From Calliopum simillimum (taxonomy: Eukaryota; Arthropoda; Insecta; Diptera; Lauxaniidae): a stretch of DNA of 64,000 nt. Below are positions 11,406 through 22,920 of the stretch, one piece after another (the stretch's first letter is position 1; each line of letters starts with the position of its first letter). Where the stretch lies: assembly GCA_951812925.1 (NCBI GenBank), contig OX638372.1, forward strand, positions 9,870,410 to 9,934,409, in the 5' to 3' direction. The translations under genes were made by a program, and so were the position numbers. Under the pieces are notes generated by a model. The model worked only from the letters and a program-made list of their open reading frames with translations. It did not search any database and was not told where the DNA came from.

Positions 11406-11546
11406 TTGCTTCGGTAAATGCACAAAAACTTCGTGCTGTCATAACACACGCTTAACATTTGTCAGAACAGCCGCATTTGTTTTCTGCAAAAGTTACGGGG
11501 GGGTGCCCACACCCGAACCCTGCCCGCTGGCGGTACTCTTCCCCTA

Positions 11547-12765
11547 CATATTGTAAATAACGCTCATAAAACTGTATTTTAAATATTTTTTTTTTTTGTA
11601 TGGACGGAATAATGTTTGTTCACCGATTTCGCTTTTTTTCAATACAACAAGTTAACTTTGACTGCGAAGGTACTGTACCTATTTTCATTCAATTATCTTG
11701 CCTCAAAAAAATATTAAAATGATTTCAACGGAGCGATAAATAGATGGACAGACATGGTTATAACGACTCAAGCGGAGACGCTGATCAATAACATATATAC
11801 TTTTCTATACTTTCCACTCCTCCTTCTCTGCGTTCAGTTATTTTTCGGTTTTTCCAAATTTTTTTGATACTTTCATTATTTTAAGACTACCTTAACATCT
11901 AAATAAATAAAAAATAATAAATAAAGTAGTTTATTGTCTAAGTTAAACTATCTTAGTTAATTAATTTCATGTGTTTATTTCAAAATAATTACAATTTATC
12001 ATGCTTAAGCTTTTCAGCATAACATTAAATGAGTTCCTTCCGCAATAAACTACAATCAGGTAAGCAATAATGCAAATTGGGTGCAATAACTTCTTTTGCT
12101 CCGTATGATGTGATACTTAAAGGCGCATGCTCTATGCAAAAGTCGATAATGGCAAATTGGCATCATCGTCAAAATTGGTCATTAAAAAAAATAAACACCA
12201 AAGACAACAACATTTGATGCATTTGGTGGTGCATTTAAAAGAAAAATCAACAAATACATTAAGTAGTTGCTAGTAGTCCCCAGCATTATTACCATTAGTA
12301 GCGCCATTATTAACATTATAGTGATTATCCTGCTGCTGCTAATACACGAAATAAATTAACAGCCTACAATTAATGGCTAAAATGCCAATTATCACAACAA
12401 CCATAGATAGATAGTTAGACAGGGGTCATAAACTGAATTGAGACAGAGGCGTTTGGAATAAGCAATACAGGTTCATTGTCAATAAAAGTGAAATTTCAAA
12501 ATGGTCATAATATCTCTGACAACAAACAATAACAAATACTTAATCCTTTCGCTTGTTTTGGAAGTTACTCACCAAATTTTACGAGCTTGTATTCAATGTA
12601 TTCAATGTATTCAAACTTGCATGTTGCGCGTGTTCCGGTCTTAAAATGCAAGTAAACGAGTTAACGGACAATGTTTTGTTTAAAAAAATTATTTTATTGG
12701 AACTTGGTGAGATGGCGTCTTTAAGAGAAAAATTTAACTGTCTAAAAATTTCGAACGGTACCGTG
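11547..12765. other. Gene-free stretch
   Basis: AT-rich DNA with no exon, RNA gene or element end I can support. A 97-codon open frame that starts at 12553 runs into the satellite region below and has no recognisable domain. Confidence 0.5.
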
Positions 12766-13625
12766 AAAGTCAATAGAAGTCGAAAATTTCGAGATGTTTC
12801 GAAAAAGTTGAGCTATGTATGCCGAGAAAAATGGATCAATGTCTAATAATGCTGGAAAGGCCAAAAGTATTAAACAACGTAATTGGTAAAATATTGAAAG
12901 ATCTTCAAAGGCAAATTTCGAAAATCGACGGAAATTGGAAAATTCGAAATTTGTCGAAAAATGTCAAAAAACTATGCAATCAAAATCGATTCAGTGCCTG
13001 TTTCAATGCCTAAATCTCATAGAACAATCGAACAGTTTTGAAAATTTCGAAAATCTTCGGAAATTGGTGGAAAATTCGAAATTTGTCAAAAAATGTTGAA
13101 AATATCGAAAATCCATGCAAACGGAATCGGTCCAGTCTCTGTTTATCGAAAAATTTTGATAATTTCGAAAATCGTCGGAAATTGTTGGAAACTCGAAATT
13201 TGTCGAAAAATGTCGTAAATCTATGCAAACGAAATCGGTTTAGTCCCTGTTTCCATGCCTTAGTCTCATAGAACTATCGAAAAAATTTGAAAATTTCGAA
13301 AATCGTCAGAAATTGTTGGAAAATTCAAAATTTGTCAAAAAATGTCGAAAATCTATGCAAAAGAAATCGGTTCAGCTCCTGTTTCAATGCCTCATTCCCA
13401 TAAAACTATTGAAAATTTCGAAAATCGTTAGTAAATCTATATAAATGAAATCAGTTTAGTCCCTGTTTCTATGCTTAAATCTCATAGAACTATCGAACAA
13501 TTTTGAATGTTTCGAAAATCGTCGGAAATTGTTGGAAAATTCGAAATTTGTTGAAAAATGTTGAAAATGTCAATAATCTATGCAAACGAAATCAGTTCAA
13601 TCCCTGTTTGTCCCTGTTGACTTTT
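12766..13625. repeat. Tandem repeat array, ~110-130-base unit
   Basis: The units carry GAAAATTTCGAAAATCGTCG and GGAAATTGTTGGAAAATTCG, then TGCAAACGAAATCGGTT and CCCTGTTTCAATGCC. Good copies start near 12998, 13140, 13245, 13377 and 13470. Shorter GAAAATTTCGAAA motifs extend back to 12766. Open frames on both strands are by-products of the repeat. Confidence 0.75.
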
Positions 13626-13644
13626 TTTTATGTGCTAGAAAATT

Positions 13645-14000
13645 TGTGAGGTGGAACATGGGCGGTACCACACCCTTAAGTGAAAAAAACGATCTCACGG
13701 CTAAGCCAATGCATCTATTTTTATGAAAGATAGGGCTTGTACTAAGAAACGATAACATGACCTTTAAGGAGGCTGTGCCACGGTGCCCTAAGGAACAATA
13801 ATATCATCCTTATTTTTTAAAGTGGGCGGTACCACGCCCCTAATTGGAAAAACCGATCTCACAGCAAAACCGCTGCATTGATTTTTATGAAATTTAGTAT
13901 GGAGATAGGGTTAACACTAAGAAACGATTAAATGCTTTTAAGTCGGCCCTGCCACGCCCTGAAGAGCAAATGCACAGAAACGGGGTCTGATGAAAATTTG
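13645..14000. repeat. Two direct copies of a GC-boxed dispersed repeat
   Basis: GGGCGGTACCACACCC at about 13660 and GGGCGGTACCACGCCCC at about 13823 are each followed by AAAAACGATCTCAC or AAAAACCGATCTCAC, then a TGCAT and TTTTTATGAAA segment. The unit is about 165 bases. Confidence 0.65.
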
Positions 14001-15670
14001 TCTAAATCTGTCTAAAATCTGTAAAAAATATATGAGCCGTTTATTATGAAAGTGATCAAATCCAAAACAACAAAAGTTATGCCATAATATGAATTGGCTG
14101 ATATTTTGTTAGAAATGAATAAAATTGATCTCTGTTTTCACGAAAATTTTACTTGATGGTGTGAAATTGATAGCATTAATTTGGAAAAATGATATCGGTC
14201 AAAATAACCTATCATTATGGCACATTATTTGTTTGATATTAGTTTTGGACTTGCCCCACTTTCATAAAAAACGACTCAAAAATAAAATGAAAATATCAAC
14301 TTAAGAGGTCCAGCATTTTTGCGAAATCCTTTTAAGCTCTATAAATCAAAAAATTTCTTAAAAGGCACATACAATTAGTTCAAAGTTTCCCATAAAAAAT
14401 TGTTTGCTCTAAAACGTTAGGAAAATTTTTTTTTGGAAAACAAGTCAGAAAATCAGTTCTTTGCCTATAACTCCTCAGGGATACATTTTAGACCACACAG
14501 CAGATGCAATATATTGACAGTCTAAGCCTCCTCTATCAGCTCCCAAAAATTTTGTTACCTTAGCGTTTACACCCTATATATATCTGTATAAATTGGTATT
14601 GCTGCACCCAATGTTGTCATGCCAACACCCGTTGCATAAAAATGGGAAAACGTGAAATGTTCAATTTAATATGTATGAGGAAAAAAAAAATACACAAAAA
14701 ATGCAATAAATCATTAAAACCCATAATAATAAAAATAGAATGCTGCAAAAAAAAAAAATACGTTAATCAAACTAAGTAAATGAAATCAGCGATGTTTTTA
14801 AAAACCTGCTTATGAAATTTAATCGCGAAAGTTTTTTGTTTTTGAAATTTAAAATGAAAACTTTCATTCGTACGAATTGCATATCCCGCGGTGACGTTGT
14901 TGCTGCGTATGAAAGACGTGCATCTACTCGCACATACATATTCGTACATTTGTATTCATCATCACGCTGAAACAAAACTGCAAATTGTCCATATTTGAAA
15001 AATTGCCGCCAAAAGTGTTCGCAACAAGTTTTGCTTTCAAGCAGTCCAGCCGTGAACCTGTCATCATTTCAGTTGACTGGTAAATGAACGAACGTGATAA
15101 GTTTGAAATGCATTTTATTGAAATATTTAAGCCAATCTCATGATGGACACTTACCGTCGGTGGCTGTAGCTTTTGTTTTTTTTTTTTTTGTGCCTCCGTG
15201 CATTTATCTCTTTTGTATGAGTGCAGTCATTAACTCATTGATACTCTTCACAAATTATAGTAATAGTTTTTTCATTACAGTAAAAACATTTGAACTAATA
15301 ATGAACTAATAAAACACGTCCTGTATTACACAATTCAATGAAATGGTTTAGGTTTAGGCATTTCTTGCCCTGGTTGAAATTTTAAGTATGATATTTTTAT
15401 AGAACACTTTAAATCATTTGAACCCAGTTTTTGAAAAAGTGATCAAAAAAATATATAAGAATATCTTCCTTGCGTAATTCCACTATCCCAAATATTGTTT
15501 TAAAATTGTACAGTAGGGCAAAATTCGAAAAAACTGTAATCGTACTTTTCATAACTTTAGGTAAAAAAACAAAATACAAAATATAAGATTGATTCAGAAA
15601 GCAAATAAAATTTGTTTGCAAAAACCACGATTAAGCCCCAAAACTCTGAAAGAAGATGTCAAAAAATTTA
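14000..15670. other. Gene-free stretch with one higher-complexity island
   Basis: No gene supported. Positions 14880-15085 are less AT-rich and less repetitive than their surroundings. A GTAAATG donor-like site at 15080 follows a TTTCAGTT initiator-like word. An enhancer or an unrecognised short exon is possible but unproven. Confidence 0.4.
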
Positions 15671-15675
15671 AATCG

Positions 15676-15960
15676 AACAAGGAACAATTTTTTGGAACAT
15701 CTTAACCCATTAGAGTTTCCTACAAAAATATTCTACGGAATACAGCATTTCTCGTTTTTGGTGACCCTAATAATACATATTTTGCGTTGATTATTTTGTA
15801 GAACACTCTAGCCCATTATAACCAATTTTTTTTTTTCAGGTGAAAAAACCCATAAGACCGGAATATAATGGGTTAGATGTTCTAGAAAATTGTTCCTTGT
15901 GTGATTTTATGATAATCTTGGAACGACAAGTTTTATCCAAAATGAAGATTTAAAGTATTA
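15676..15960. repeat. Dispersed repeat family DR2 with inverted arms
   Basis: AAGGAACAATTTTTTGGAAC with ATCTTAACCCATTA (15680-15715) returns in complement as TAATGGGTTAGATGTTCTAG and AAATTGTTCCTTG (15868-15901). Related sequence is at 22735-22870 (AAGGAACAATTTTCTAGAAC) and 19175-19360. Confidence 0.65.
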
Positions 15961-16049
15961 CATTAAAATTTCGAAAAAATTATTTTTGTAGGTATTTTAG
16001 CTAAAAAAACAATTTTTCGTTGATTTTAGGTTCCAACTTGTTATAACGT

Positions 16050-16175
16050 TTTGAAGCTTTTGCCACGCTCTCTTGTCCGATTTCGCCCAGTTTTTTTAGA
16101 GCTTGTGCTTACAATTTGTAGTATTTATGTGTATTTTGGTTGCATTGTTGTGAAAAATGCAGTGTTTTATCGACT
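16050..16175. repeat. Dispersed repeat family DR1, copy
   Basis: GCCACGCTCTCTTGTCCGA, TAGTATTTATGTGTATTTTG and GTTGCATTGTTGTGAAAAAT are in the same order as at 11220-11320. Confidence 0.65.
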
Positions 16176-16179
16176 TTTT

Positions 16180-17269
16180 GGGCAACGGCTCTTTTTTAGT
16201 TCAAGACAATTATGAGAGGGCAAGGTACCTCCCATGCAAGCAAAATTTTTAAATTCAAATGAATTACACTCAGACTCTATAGATAGTAAATACAACTTTC
16301 GATCAGAAACTTTGTTGATTCGGATAAGAAGTCGTGGCATCTCCCATACAAGAAAAATTTTCATAATGATGTAGTTGTAGCGCTATTTAAGGTAATGAGA
16401 TCAAATTTTGCAGAAATACTAGGAATAGTTAGCTCATGCTCTGAGGAAAAACGAAGTGAATTCGAACGAGTGGGCGTGACACCTTCCAGACAAGCAACAT
16501 TTTCGAAATGCTATAGGGAATTTAAGTTTTGCTCAGACTTCTCAAAGATCTTCAAAAAATAAAAAAAAAAAATTTTATTTTTGTCTTTTTTTTGAATGAA
16601 TTTAATATGTATACTATTTTTGGTAATTATTAAGATTATACAACAATATAAAATTAATATGTATTGAGCTAAAAGTGATTAGAATTAGAAATATAAATTA
16701 ATTAAATTGACACTAATAAAGCATTTAACTGTATTTAATTATTAATTTAAACAAAACAGTTTTAATTATACATACGAGAAAGGTTAAAGACATGACTTTA
16801 GGTCAAAATAAGCACTCTTAACCCTGCAATAGTCTATACTGTTGACAGCCAAATAAATTTTAAAAATTAAATAAAAACAAACATTAATCATGATCATTAA
16901 ATAATGTCAAGTATATAAACAAACATTTTGTTCACGTATTATGTGGCAGCAATTAATTGTCACAGTCGATTTGGGCTTAAGTTATGTAATACTATGTATA
17001 TATAATTTTATTCGCTGTTTGATAAGTGATTTTTGTACATTTCAACAAATTTTTATTTATATTTTATATAAAAATGATTTAATAAAGTTTTCAGTATCTA
17101 TTTTATTTAGGAATTCATTTTATTTTTATCTCAGTGTTGTTATGACAGCAAGGTTCTCGACAAATTCGTCACAAAAGTTTCACCCTATGTACCCCCGAAA
17201 TCTACATTTCTGTAAATATTTTTGGAAAATCGGGTATAGATTAAATAATCTATAAATATATATTATAAA
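16180..17269. other. Gene-free AT-rich stretch
   Basis: Very AT-rich. The 104-codon open frame at 16941-17255 has no domain and the composition of random AT-rich sequence. Nothing else supported. Confidence 0.5.
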
Positions 17270-17271
17270 TA

Positions 17272-18101
17272 GGGTAAGGGAGGGAAATATGGACCACCAA
17301 TCTTTCTTTTTTAAATAAAACTCAAAAAACATAAAACAAAACAATTAATTTTATGTCATTCATCAAAGAAAACAATTTACCTTTATTCTGATTCACTTGT
17401 AGATAAATATCTCATCAGGATAAAGAAAAAAAGTTAAAAAACTGAAAATACTCAAAATGAAGATTAAAAAAAAGTGTAGTGTTATATGGACTATATAGTC
17501 CCATAAGATTATTTGGTACAGAAGTTGCATATAAAAATGTCACTTCCACATCCGGCACATTTTTCATGACTGCAAGAACGTCAGATTACACATTCAACCC
17601 AAAATTCGCCACGGTGATCTTCTGAGTAAAGGGTATTACATTATGTGCATTTTTCATCTTCTTTTCCTTTATAGTTTACGAATTACAAATAATGACCATC
17701 AGACTCGTCATGCAAACTGCAGTTAGATTCCCCATCTGAAGAAGATGATAAATACATTGGTTTTTTATCAAAAACTCTTGTGGTTAATGAACTAATTATG
17801 CTCACAAATTATAAATAGTATTCACTGACTTTTTATAATTAACCATTTATTTAAAAACGCGATGTCTTTAAAGCGAAATAATGAAACATACTCACTAGAA
17901 AAAAATTATCACTGATCTTTTTTTTAGAAAAAACAACTTTACAGAAACATGCGACTTTACCGAACGCTAAAATCGCACTCACATAAGCTCGAGGTATTGG
18001 CGTCAAGTTTGAACATGAATAACGGTAAACCCTATGTATGCAGTGGAAAATAACCGTGTGGTCCATATTACCCTCTTAGTCCATATTTCCCTCCCTTACC
18101 C
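17272..18101 (-). mobile_element. Pogo-like DNA transposon B, decayed
   Basis: The ends are inverted repeats: left GGGTAAGGGAGGGAAATATG and the exact complement at the right end (18082-18101). Flanking TA lies at 17270-17271 and 18102-18103. At 830 bases it is internally deleted. It retains a decayed transposase C-terminus on the minus strand (17509-17760). It directly abuts a MITE starting at 18109. Confidence 0.8.
17509..17760 (-). pseudogene. Decayed zinc-finger tail of a pogo/jerky-type transposase
   Basis: Read on the minus strand in one frame, this gives an acidic linker (SSSSDGESN) and then a Cys/His segment with KC, CNTLYSEDHRGEFWVEC, SHEKCAGC and FICNFC, ending at a stop. This matches the PHD-like tail of many pogo/jerky-related transposases (C-x2-C ... 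W-x-C-x2-C ... HE-x-C-AG ... C-x2-C). Three in-frame stops interrupt it; one sits where a zinc-binding cysteine is expected, consistent with Cys-to-stop changes. Dead gene. No catalytic domain remains in the element. Confidence 0.6.
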
Positions 18102-18108
18102 TATATTA

Positions 18109-18370
18109 TATCGTCGGGTTAAAACTACAACTAGACATCTACATATACCGATGTTTTGAGTTAAGTATACAGAAACATGAAGAAAAAACGGCTCTATTGC
18201 CCAGTCTAGTAGGTTTTTTGAAATGTAGTCCCCAAACAATTTTACATAAAGAATAAAAAGCAGGAAACAGCAAAATCCCATACAAAAAACAAATTTCAAA
18301 AAACTTAAAACGCTTTTTTCTCATAACATGAAAAATGTAGATGTCTAGTTGTAGTTTTAACCCGACGATA
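18109..18370. mobile_element. MITE family M1, copy 1
   Basis: Bounded by TATCGTCGGGTTAAAACTAC at the left and its complement at the right (18351-18370), with ACTAGACATCTACAT continuing the inverted repeat. It is 262 bases long. The interior is related to copy 2 at 24325-24585 but lies in the opposite orientation. No transposase. Confidence 0.85.
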
Positions 18371-19095
18371 TGTATATGTATATTTTCTTTATCTGCAAAT
18401 TATAAAAAATTTCTTTTTACAATTTAAAAGTTTTTTTTTTTAAATGAACATCTTTTTATTTGTTTATCTCCATTAAACCGATAGAGTGATTTATTAAACT
18501 AACGGCTTAATAATAAAACAAATGTTGGCTTTGGAGACGGCTCAGATTATGACATTTATTTATTTATATACCAACATATAAAGAAAAAGAAACAATGAAA
18601 GTAAAAGTGTATAAAAGTAAAACTTTTTTCTCTCTGTTTTAATTATTCATGCAAAAGATATTTATTTATTTATAAGCAAAATATAAAAAAAAACACAATA
18701 AGGTGAAAAAGTGCATTGTTATAAATGCGAAAAGCGCGATAAAACAGAATGATACAAAGGTACAACGTTTACAAAAGTAAAATTAACATCATAAAGTGAA
18801 GTATTTTACGTGAGAAATTGAAGGAATAAAGACAATGTAGATATGAAAAGAATGTGGCTATGGAAGAAATATTCTTAAGGTACTTTTTAGCCACGTACAT
18901 TAAAAATATTTCAAATTTATTTGAAGATATGAACTATAGAATTATTATTTTCTTATATAGATTACTTAGATTATATAGATTACTTAGGTAGTCGGAGAGT
19001 TTTTACTTTTTAAAGAAGTTTTGATTTGTGACACTTTTGTGTGTGGCCGGGTCGATTAAAAAAGTAATTGAAAAAACCACCACCTAGGTAACTTG
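18371..19095. other. Gene-free AT-rich stretch
   Basis: Nothing supported beyond poly-A/T and short direct repeats (TATATAGATTACTTAG at 18953-18986). Confidence 0.5.
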
Positions 19096-19099
19096 AAGA

Positions 19100-19945
19100 G
19101 TATCTAGGAGACAAACAATTTTTTTTTTGGACCACTCTAAAAACAGCCAAAATCGTATTTTTTCCATAACTTCGGCAGGTCACGACAAGTTTTATCCAAA
19201 TGAAAACTTAAGTTTTACAGTAGGGTCAATCTTTGCGTAATCGATTAAGATTTGGGTTGAAATCTCCGATTTTTATGAAAATTATGTCCCGTTTTTAAGG
19301 GTCTTTTAGATCCCTTTTTTCCAAAAACTTGGTTATAATGGGTTAAAATATTCTTCAAAAATATTCTAAAAAAATTTTACCAGGGGCAACCGAAAAAATA
19401 TAAATACCGTCCGGACGGTGGCAACTCTATATGGTAGCGCACGTGCACCAACGACTCATGGTAAAAACAATATTAAACAACTTACAAAATTCATAACTTC
19501 ATAATTGTAGAAGATACCACGATTTTGAAGATTGGAAAATAATTATGATAAAATTTACTTTCAAATAAAAATATTAAAAAAAAAAAATAAAAAGGGTGCA
19601 CCAAGTCCCAAATCGTCATTAAAAAAGAATACAAATTTTTTTTCAAATTAAAATAAATTTTTTTTTTTTTTAGAGTATTTTTTTTTTCAAAATCTCATGT
19701 CCATCTGCACCAACCCTGAAAATTTTATTAAAATCCCAACAAAATCCGAGGAGCTATAAATTTTCAAACATTTGAGTATCTAATAAATAGTTGGATCGGA
19801 CTTCATATGGCCGCCATCTTGGATTTTTCCGGAATTTCGAAAAATCATTTTACCACAGATATTCGTATGTCAAAACTAAGTTTTCAACAATTTTCATAAA
19901 AATCGGAAACGTCAACCCAAATCTTAATCGATTACGCAAAGAAAC
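19100..19945. repeat. Dispersed repeat with inverted arms, DR2-related
   Basis: CTTTGCGTAATCGATTAAGA and GATTTGGGTTGA (about 19231-19262) return in complement at 19913-19945 (TCTTAATCGATTACGCAAAG). The arms are about 55 bases with about 620 between. The left part shares CGACAAGTTTTATCCAAAT and a TTATAATGGGTTAAAAT word with the DR2 copies. Confidence 0.6.
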
Positions 19946-20045
19946 AATCAATACAAATACATTGCACTTTAGTTATAGTTTGATTGCAGTGCTGCATATA
20001 ATTAATATTTGTTTCTGTTGGCTACTCCGGATACATTAAAAGCAA

Positions 20046-20612
20046 CCCGCATATACCTTTATAAAAAAATGTATGTCAAATAAAGTGACATTAAAGTAAG
20101 GACAAATTATTTTATTTTATATTTGTATTGTTTCTATGGGTTTGTTAGTGTCAGCTGTTGACACCTTTTCGAAAGATCCCACATAACTCTCATAATTTGC
20201 TTTTCTTCTTTTGTTTCAATAAAAAAAACTTCAATTAAATGTGAAAAAGAAATAACCAACTGGATAACAAAAACTAAAACACAGAAAAACCACAACCAAG
20301 AAGCAACCACATTTGTGGTCCATACATTTCTACAGCTTATGACCCGAACGTGGGCCAGTGAGAGGAAGTCATTAACATTCTTTTACATGACATTTATTTG
20401 GTCAACTTTGTGCTATTGTTGTTGTTTTCTTGGTTGCAAATAAAATTTTTAAAAATGTGATATATAATTCTTAAAGAAAAGGGGACAAACAATAATTGAA
20501 TGGAAAAAGTCTATAATAAATCAAAATGTATGTAAGATTTCTTGCAATTGTAAGAATTGTGGAGGTGAGAGAAAATTGGAGAGATAAGTTTTGGAAGTTC
20601 TCAGTAATTAAT
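20046..20612. other. Gene-free stretch
   Basis: No exon or element end supported. Confidence 0.45.
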
Positions 20613-20613
20613 T

Positions 20614-21381
20614 ACCCAGCAGCCAAGTATGGAATTTATTACTTGGAGAATATATTATATAATACGTTATTTTTGGTTACAAATATAATGTATTCCAAAG
20701 AATGCACGCGGTAATCTCTTTTGCCAATATTTGCTTATTGATTGATTTGCAGAAGATGGAATGTATTTTTTTCATGTTCTTTTGTTCGTGTTATTGTTTC
20801 GTGTTTGTGTTGTAACGCGTAGCTGGTGGTAGTAAAATATTAAAAAAAAATTTAAAATGTATTCTAAAAGGCATTGGCGACGCATTTTATCAAAAAAAAG
20901 AAATTGTGCAAGGGAACCGTTACAAGAAAATATTAATAGTGTTGTTGATAGTGCAGAAGTGAATTATATTGCACAGGAAAATATAGAAAATGCTAAAACT
21001 GAAGAAAGTTTTATTGATAAGATAAGAAATTGGGCAGTGAAGCATAATGTTTCAAGAAGTTGTTACGAAGACTTATCAAAAATATTATCAACAGAAAATA
21101 TTAATGTTTTTATGTGAATAAATAAATGAATTTTGACTCGAAAACTAATAAATTCTTTAATTTATGTCTCAGGAATAAATTATTTAATGCATTACGAAGG
21201 AATAAGTAATATAATATATTACATAGAATGAATTATAGAAGGTATTCCCCGAACACTTAAAAAGAATCATTCTTTTCCTAGGACATGTAGCGTGTTATGA
21301 ATAATGAATTCTGGAATCAATGTTCCATACAAGCGATTGATTACACGTTCGATTCCTATAGATTCCATTTGGCTGCTGGGT
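20614..21381 (+). mobile_element. TIR element with a short ORF, superfamily unassigned
   Basis: Inverted ends: ACCCAGCAGCCAAGTATGGA at the left (20614-20633) and, in complement, ACCCAGCAGCCAAATGGAAT at the right. Length about 768 bases. It contains one open frame (20857-21117). Flanking bases do not show a clear target duplication (ATTA on the left, TAAA on the right), so the superfamily is open. Confidence 0.65.
20857..21117 (+). CDS. 86-residue element-encoded protein, function unknown
   Basis: Begins MYSKRHWRRILSKKRN, a basic N-terminus, and has an acidic middle. The last third (FIDKIRNWAVKHNVSRSCYE, then DLSKIL) reminds me of a short helical N-terminal module in proteins of some insect DNA transposons, but I cannot name the family. 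It ends in a stop 14 bases before a TTTTGACTCG segment. It lies centrally between the inverted ends and is preceded by AAAATG, an acceptable fly start context. There is no catalytic domain, so it is either the truncated N-terminus of a transposase-associated protein or a small accessory protein. The frame is intact and not low-complexity, so I think it was once real. Confidence 0.4.
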   Translation: MYSKRHWRRILSKKRNCAREPLQENINSVVDSAEVNYIAQENIENAKTEESFIDKIRNWAVKHNVSRSCYEDLSKILSTENINVFM

Positions 21382-21565
21382 AAATAAGCAATGATTAAGT
21401 GAAAACCAACCTGAAAAAATCTGGGAAAAATGTGTTTTGCTTAAAAATTATAAACCTGGAAAAACCATATAAAACTAACAATAACAAAACAAAACAATAC
21501 AAAATCAAATTTCCAGTTTTTAAGAAATTAGTGAAAAGGTAAAGCCAATTATTTTAAATGATTTT

Positions 21566-21813
21566 AATCACCCTTATCGTTTAATTCGATTTTGATTCGA
21601 ACTATATCGAATCGAGATTTTACTATCATATATTTTGACATCCTGAATCGATATCGACAATTTTTGCAATTAAACTCGAATCAGCCTTATCATCTTATTC
21701 GATTTCGATTGCAAAAAATTTGCGATTTCGATTTCGGATATCAAAATATATGATAGTAAAATCTCGGTTCGATTTAGTTCGAATCGAAATCAAATTAAAT
21801 GATAAGGGTGATT
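21566..21813. mobile_element. Palindromic MITE, family M2
   Basis: Ends AATCACCCTTATCGTTTAAT on the left and, in complement, AATCACCCTTATCATTTAAT on the right. The arms are about 80 bases each (21566-21645 and 21733-21813) and rich in TTCGAATCGA-like words. No coding content. Confidence 0.75.
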
Positions 21814-22730
21814 GTTTTTTCAGGAAATAGTACATCAATACAGCGATTTTGTAGTAAGATTTTTGTTGACTTTTAAGTATATGAATCGAAAGAAAGTTCC
21901 CAAAAAAGAATTTATCAACAAGTCTAAAAAAGATCTTTAAAAGTAAATATTTTTTTGGGAAAAAATATGTAAAAACTCAGAATAACTCTTCAAAAATTTT
22001 CCTTAAAAAAACGCGTTTTTTAGGCACTTTCTGGAAATATTACCTCAATACAGCGATTTTCTTAAATTTCAAATATGTGCAACGAAAAAAGCTCCTAAAT
22101 AAGCTTTTCTGAAAAGTCTAAAAGAAAAGAAAAAGAAAGAAAAAAAAAATTATTAAAGCTCGGAATGAAAACTCTTAACTATTTTATCAAAAAAGGTCAA
22201 GAATATCAAAAGATCTTACATGAATCTATGTATTTATTAGGCTGATTATGTCCAAAAATCTGAAAGGTGTCAAAAATGAGCTGAGATTTTTTTTAATTTT
22301 TTTAAGGTCATTAAGATGTCGCGCAACGTCTATTTATGAAAAATCTCAGCTTGATGCTGTTTTTATTTTATTAAAATCTCAGAAAAGCTCAAAATGAATC
22401 AAGTGATATAAAATTTTTAATCTTGAATCAAGGTATATAAAAGAAAATAGAAAATTGGTCTTAAATCAGCCACATATTGTTTTTGTGGCTAAAACATCCA
22501 CAAAAAAAGTATTTTCAAAATTTCGTTCTACTGCAGTGATAACCAAACTTAATACTAGCTCATTTATGGCTTTTAAATTTTGCATAAGCTGCAAGCAAGT
22601 GACGTAGATCTGCACAACTACTGACACAGTTGAACGCTTATCTGTAAGTGAACAAAAGCTCAAGTGCTCGTGGGCATAGGCTTTGGATATCACTACTCTA
22701 CTGTTAAACTCAAAATTTTTATTTTGGATA
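21814..22730. other. Gene-free stretch
   Basis: Repeats of the phrase TCAATACAGCGATTTT (21835 and 22044) suggest an old local duplication. No gene supported. Confidence 0.4.
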
Positions 22731-22734
22731 AAAC

Positions 22735-22920
22735 TTGTTGTTACAAGGTCATCATGAAATCACAACAAGGAACAATTTTCTAGAACATCTTAACCCATTG
22801 TATCAGGTTTTTATGGGGCTTTTAGACCGTCTTTTAAAATAGGGTTACAATGGGCTATAATATTGTTTTTGGGCGTAGTTGTGGAATTTCCAAAAAAGTT
22901 TTTTTTTCGAATCAGTCTAA
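22735..22920. repeat. Dispersed repeat family DR2, copy
   Basis: ACAAGGAACAATTTTCTAGA then ACATCTTAACCCATTG, followed by GTTTTTATGGGGCTTTTAGA, as in 15680-15900. Confidence 0.6.

Larger units (their letters stand above)
9595..11544 (-). mobile_element. Pogo-like DNA transposon A, defective, with nested insertions
   Basis: The ends match as inverted repeats: left GGGGAAAGGTACC then GGGTGTGGGCACC; right, in complement, GGGGAAGAGTACC then GGGTGTGGGCACCC. TA flanks both (9593-9594 and 11545-11546). A minus-strand remnant of a DDE transposase lies at 10365-10553. Two later insertions sit inside: a mariner remnant (9657-10152) and a DR1 repeat (about 11135-11405). Comparison with the related copy at 47527-48600 shows both insertions are absent there. 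An internal GGGGTGCCCACACCCGG (10874-10890) resembles the terminal motif and suggests a rearranged or composite element. Confidence 0.7.

Noticed and set aside
12553..13271. Overlapping 60-97 codon frames on both strands
   Set aside because: Most are produced by the GAAAATTTCG tandem repeat. The 97-codon frame starting at 12553 runs into the repeat and lacks splice signals or a domain.
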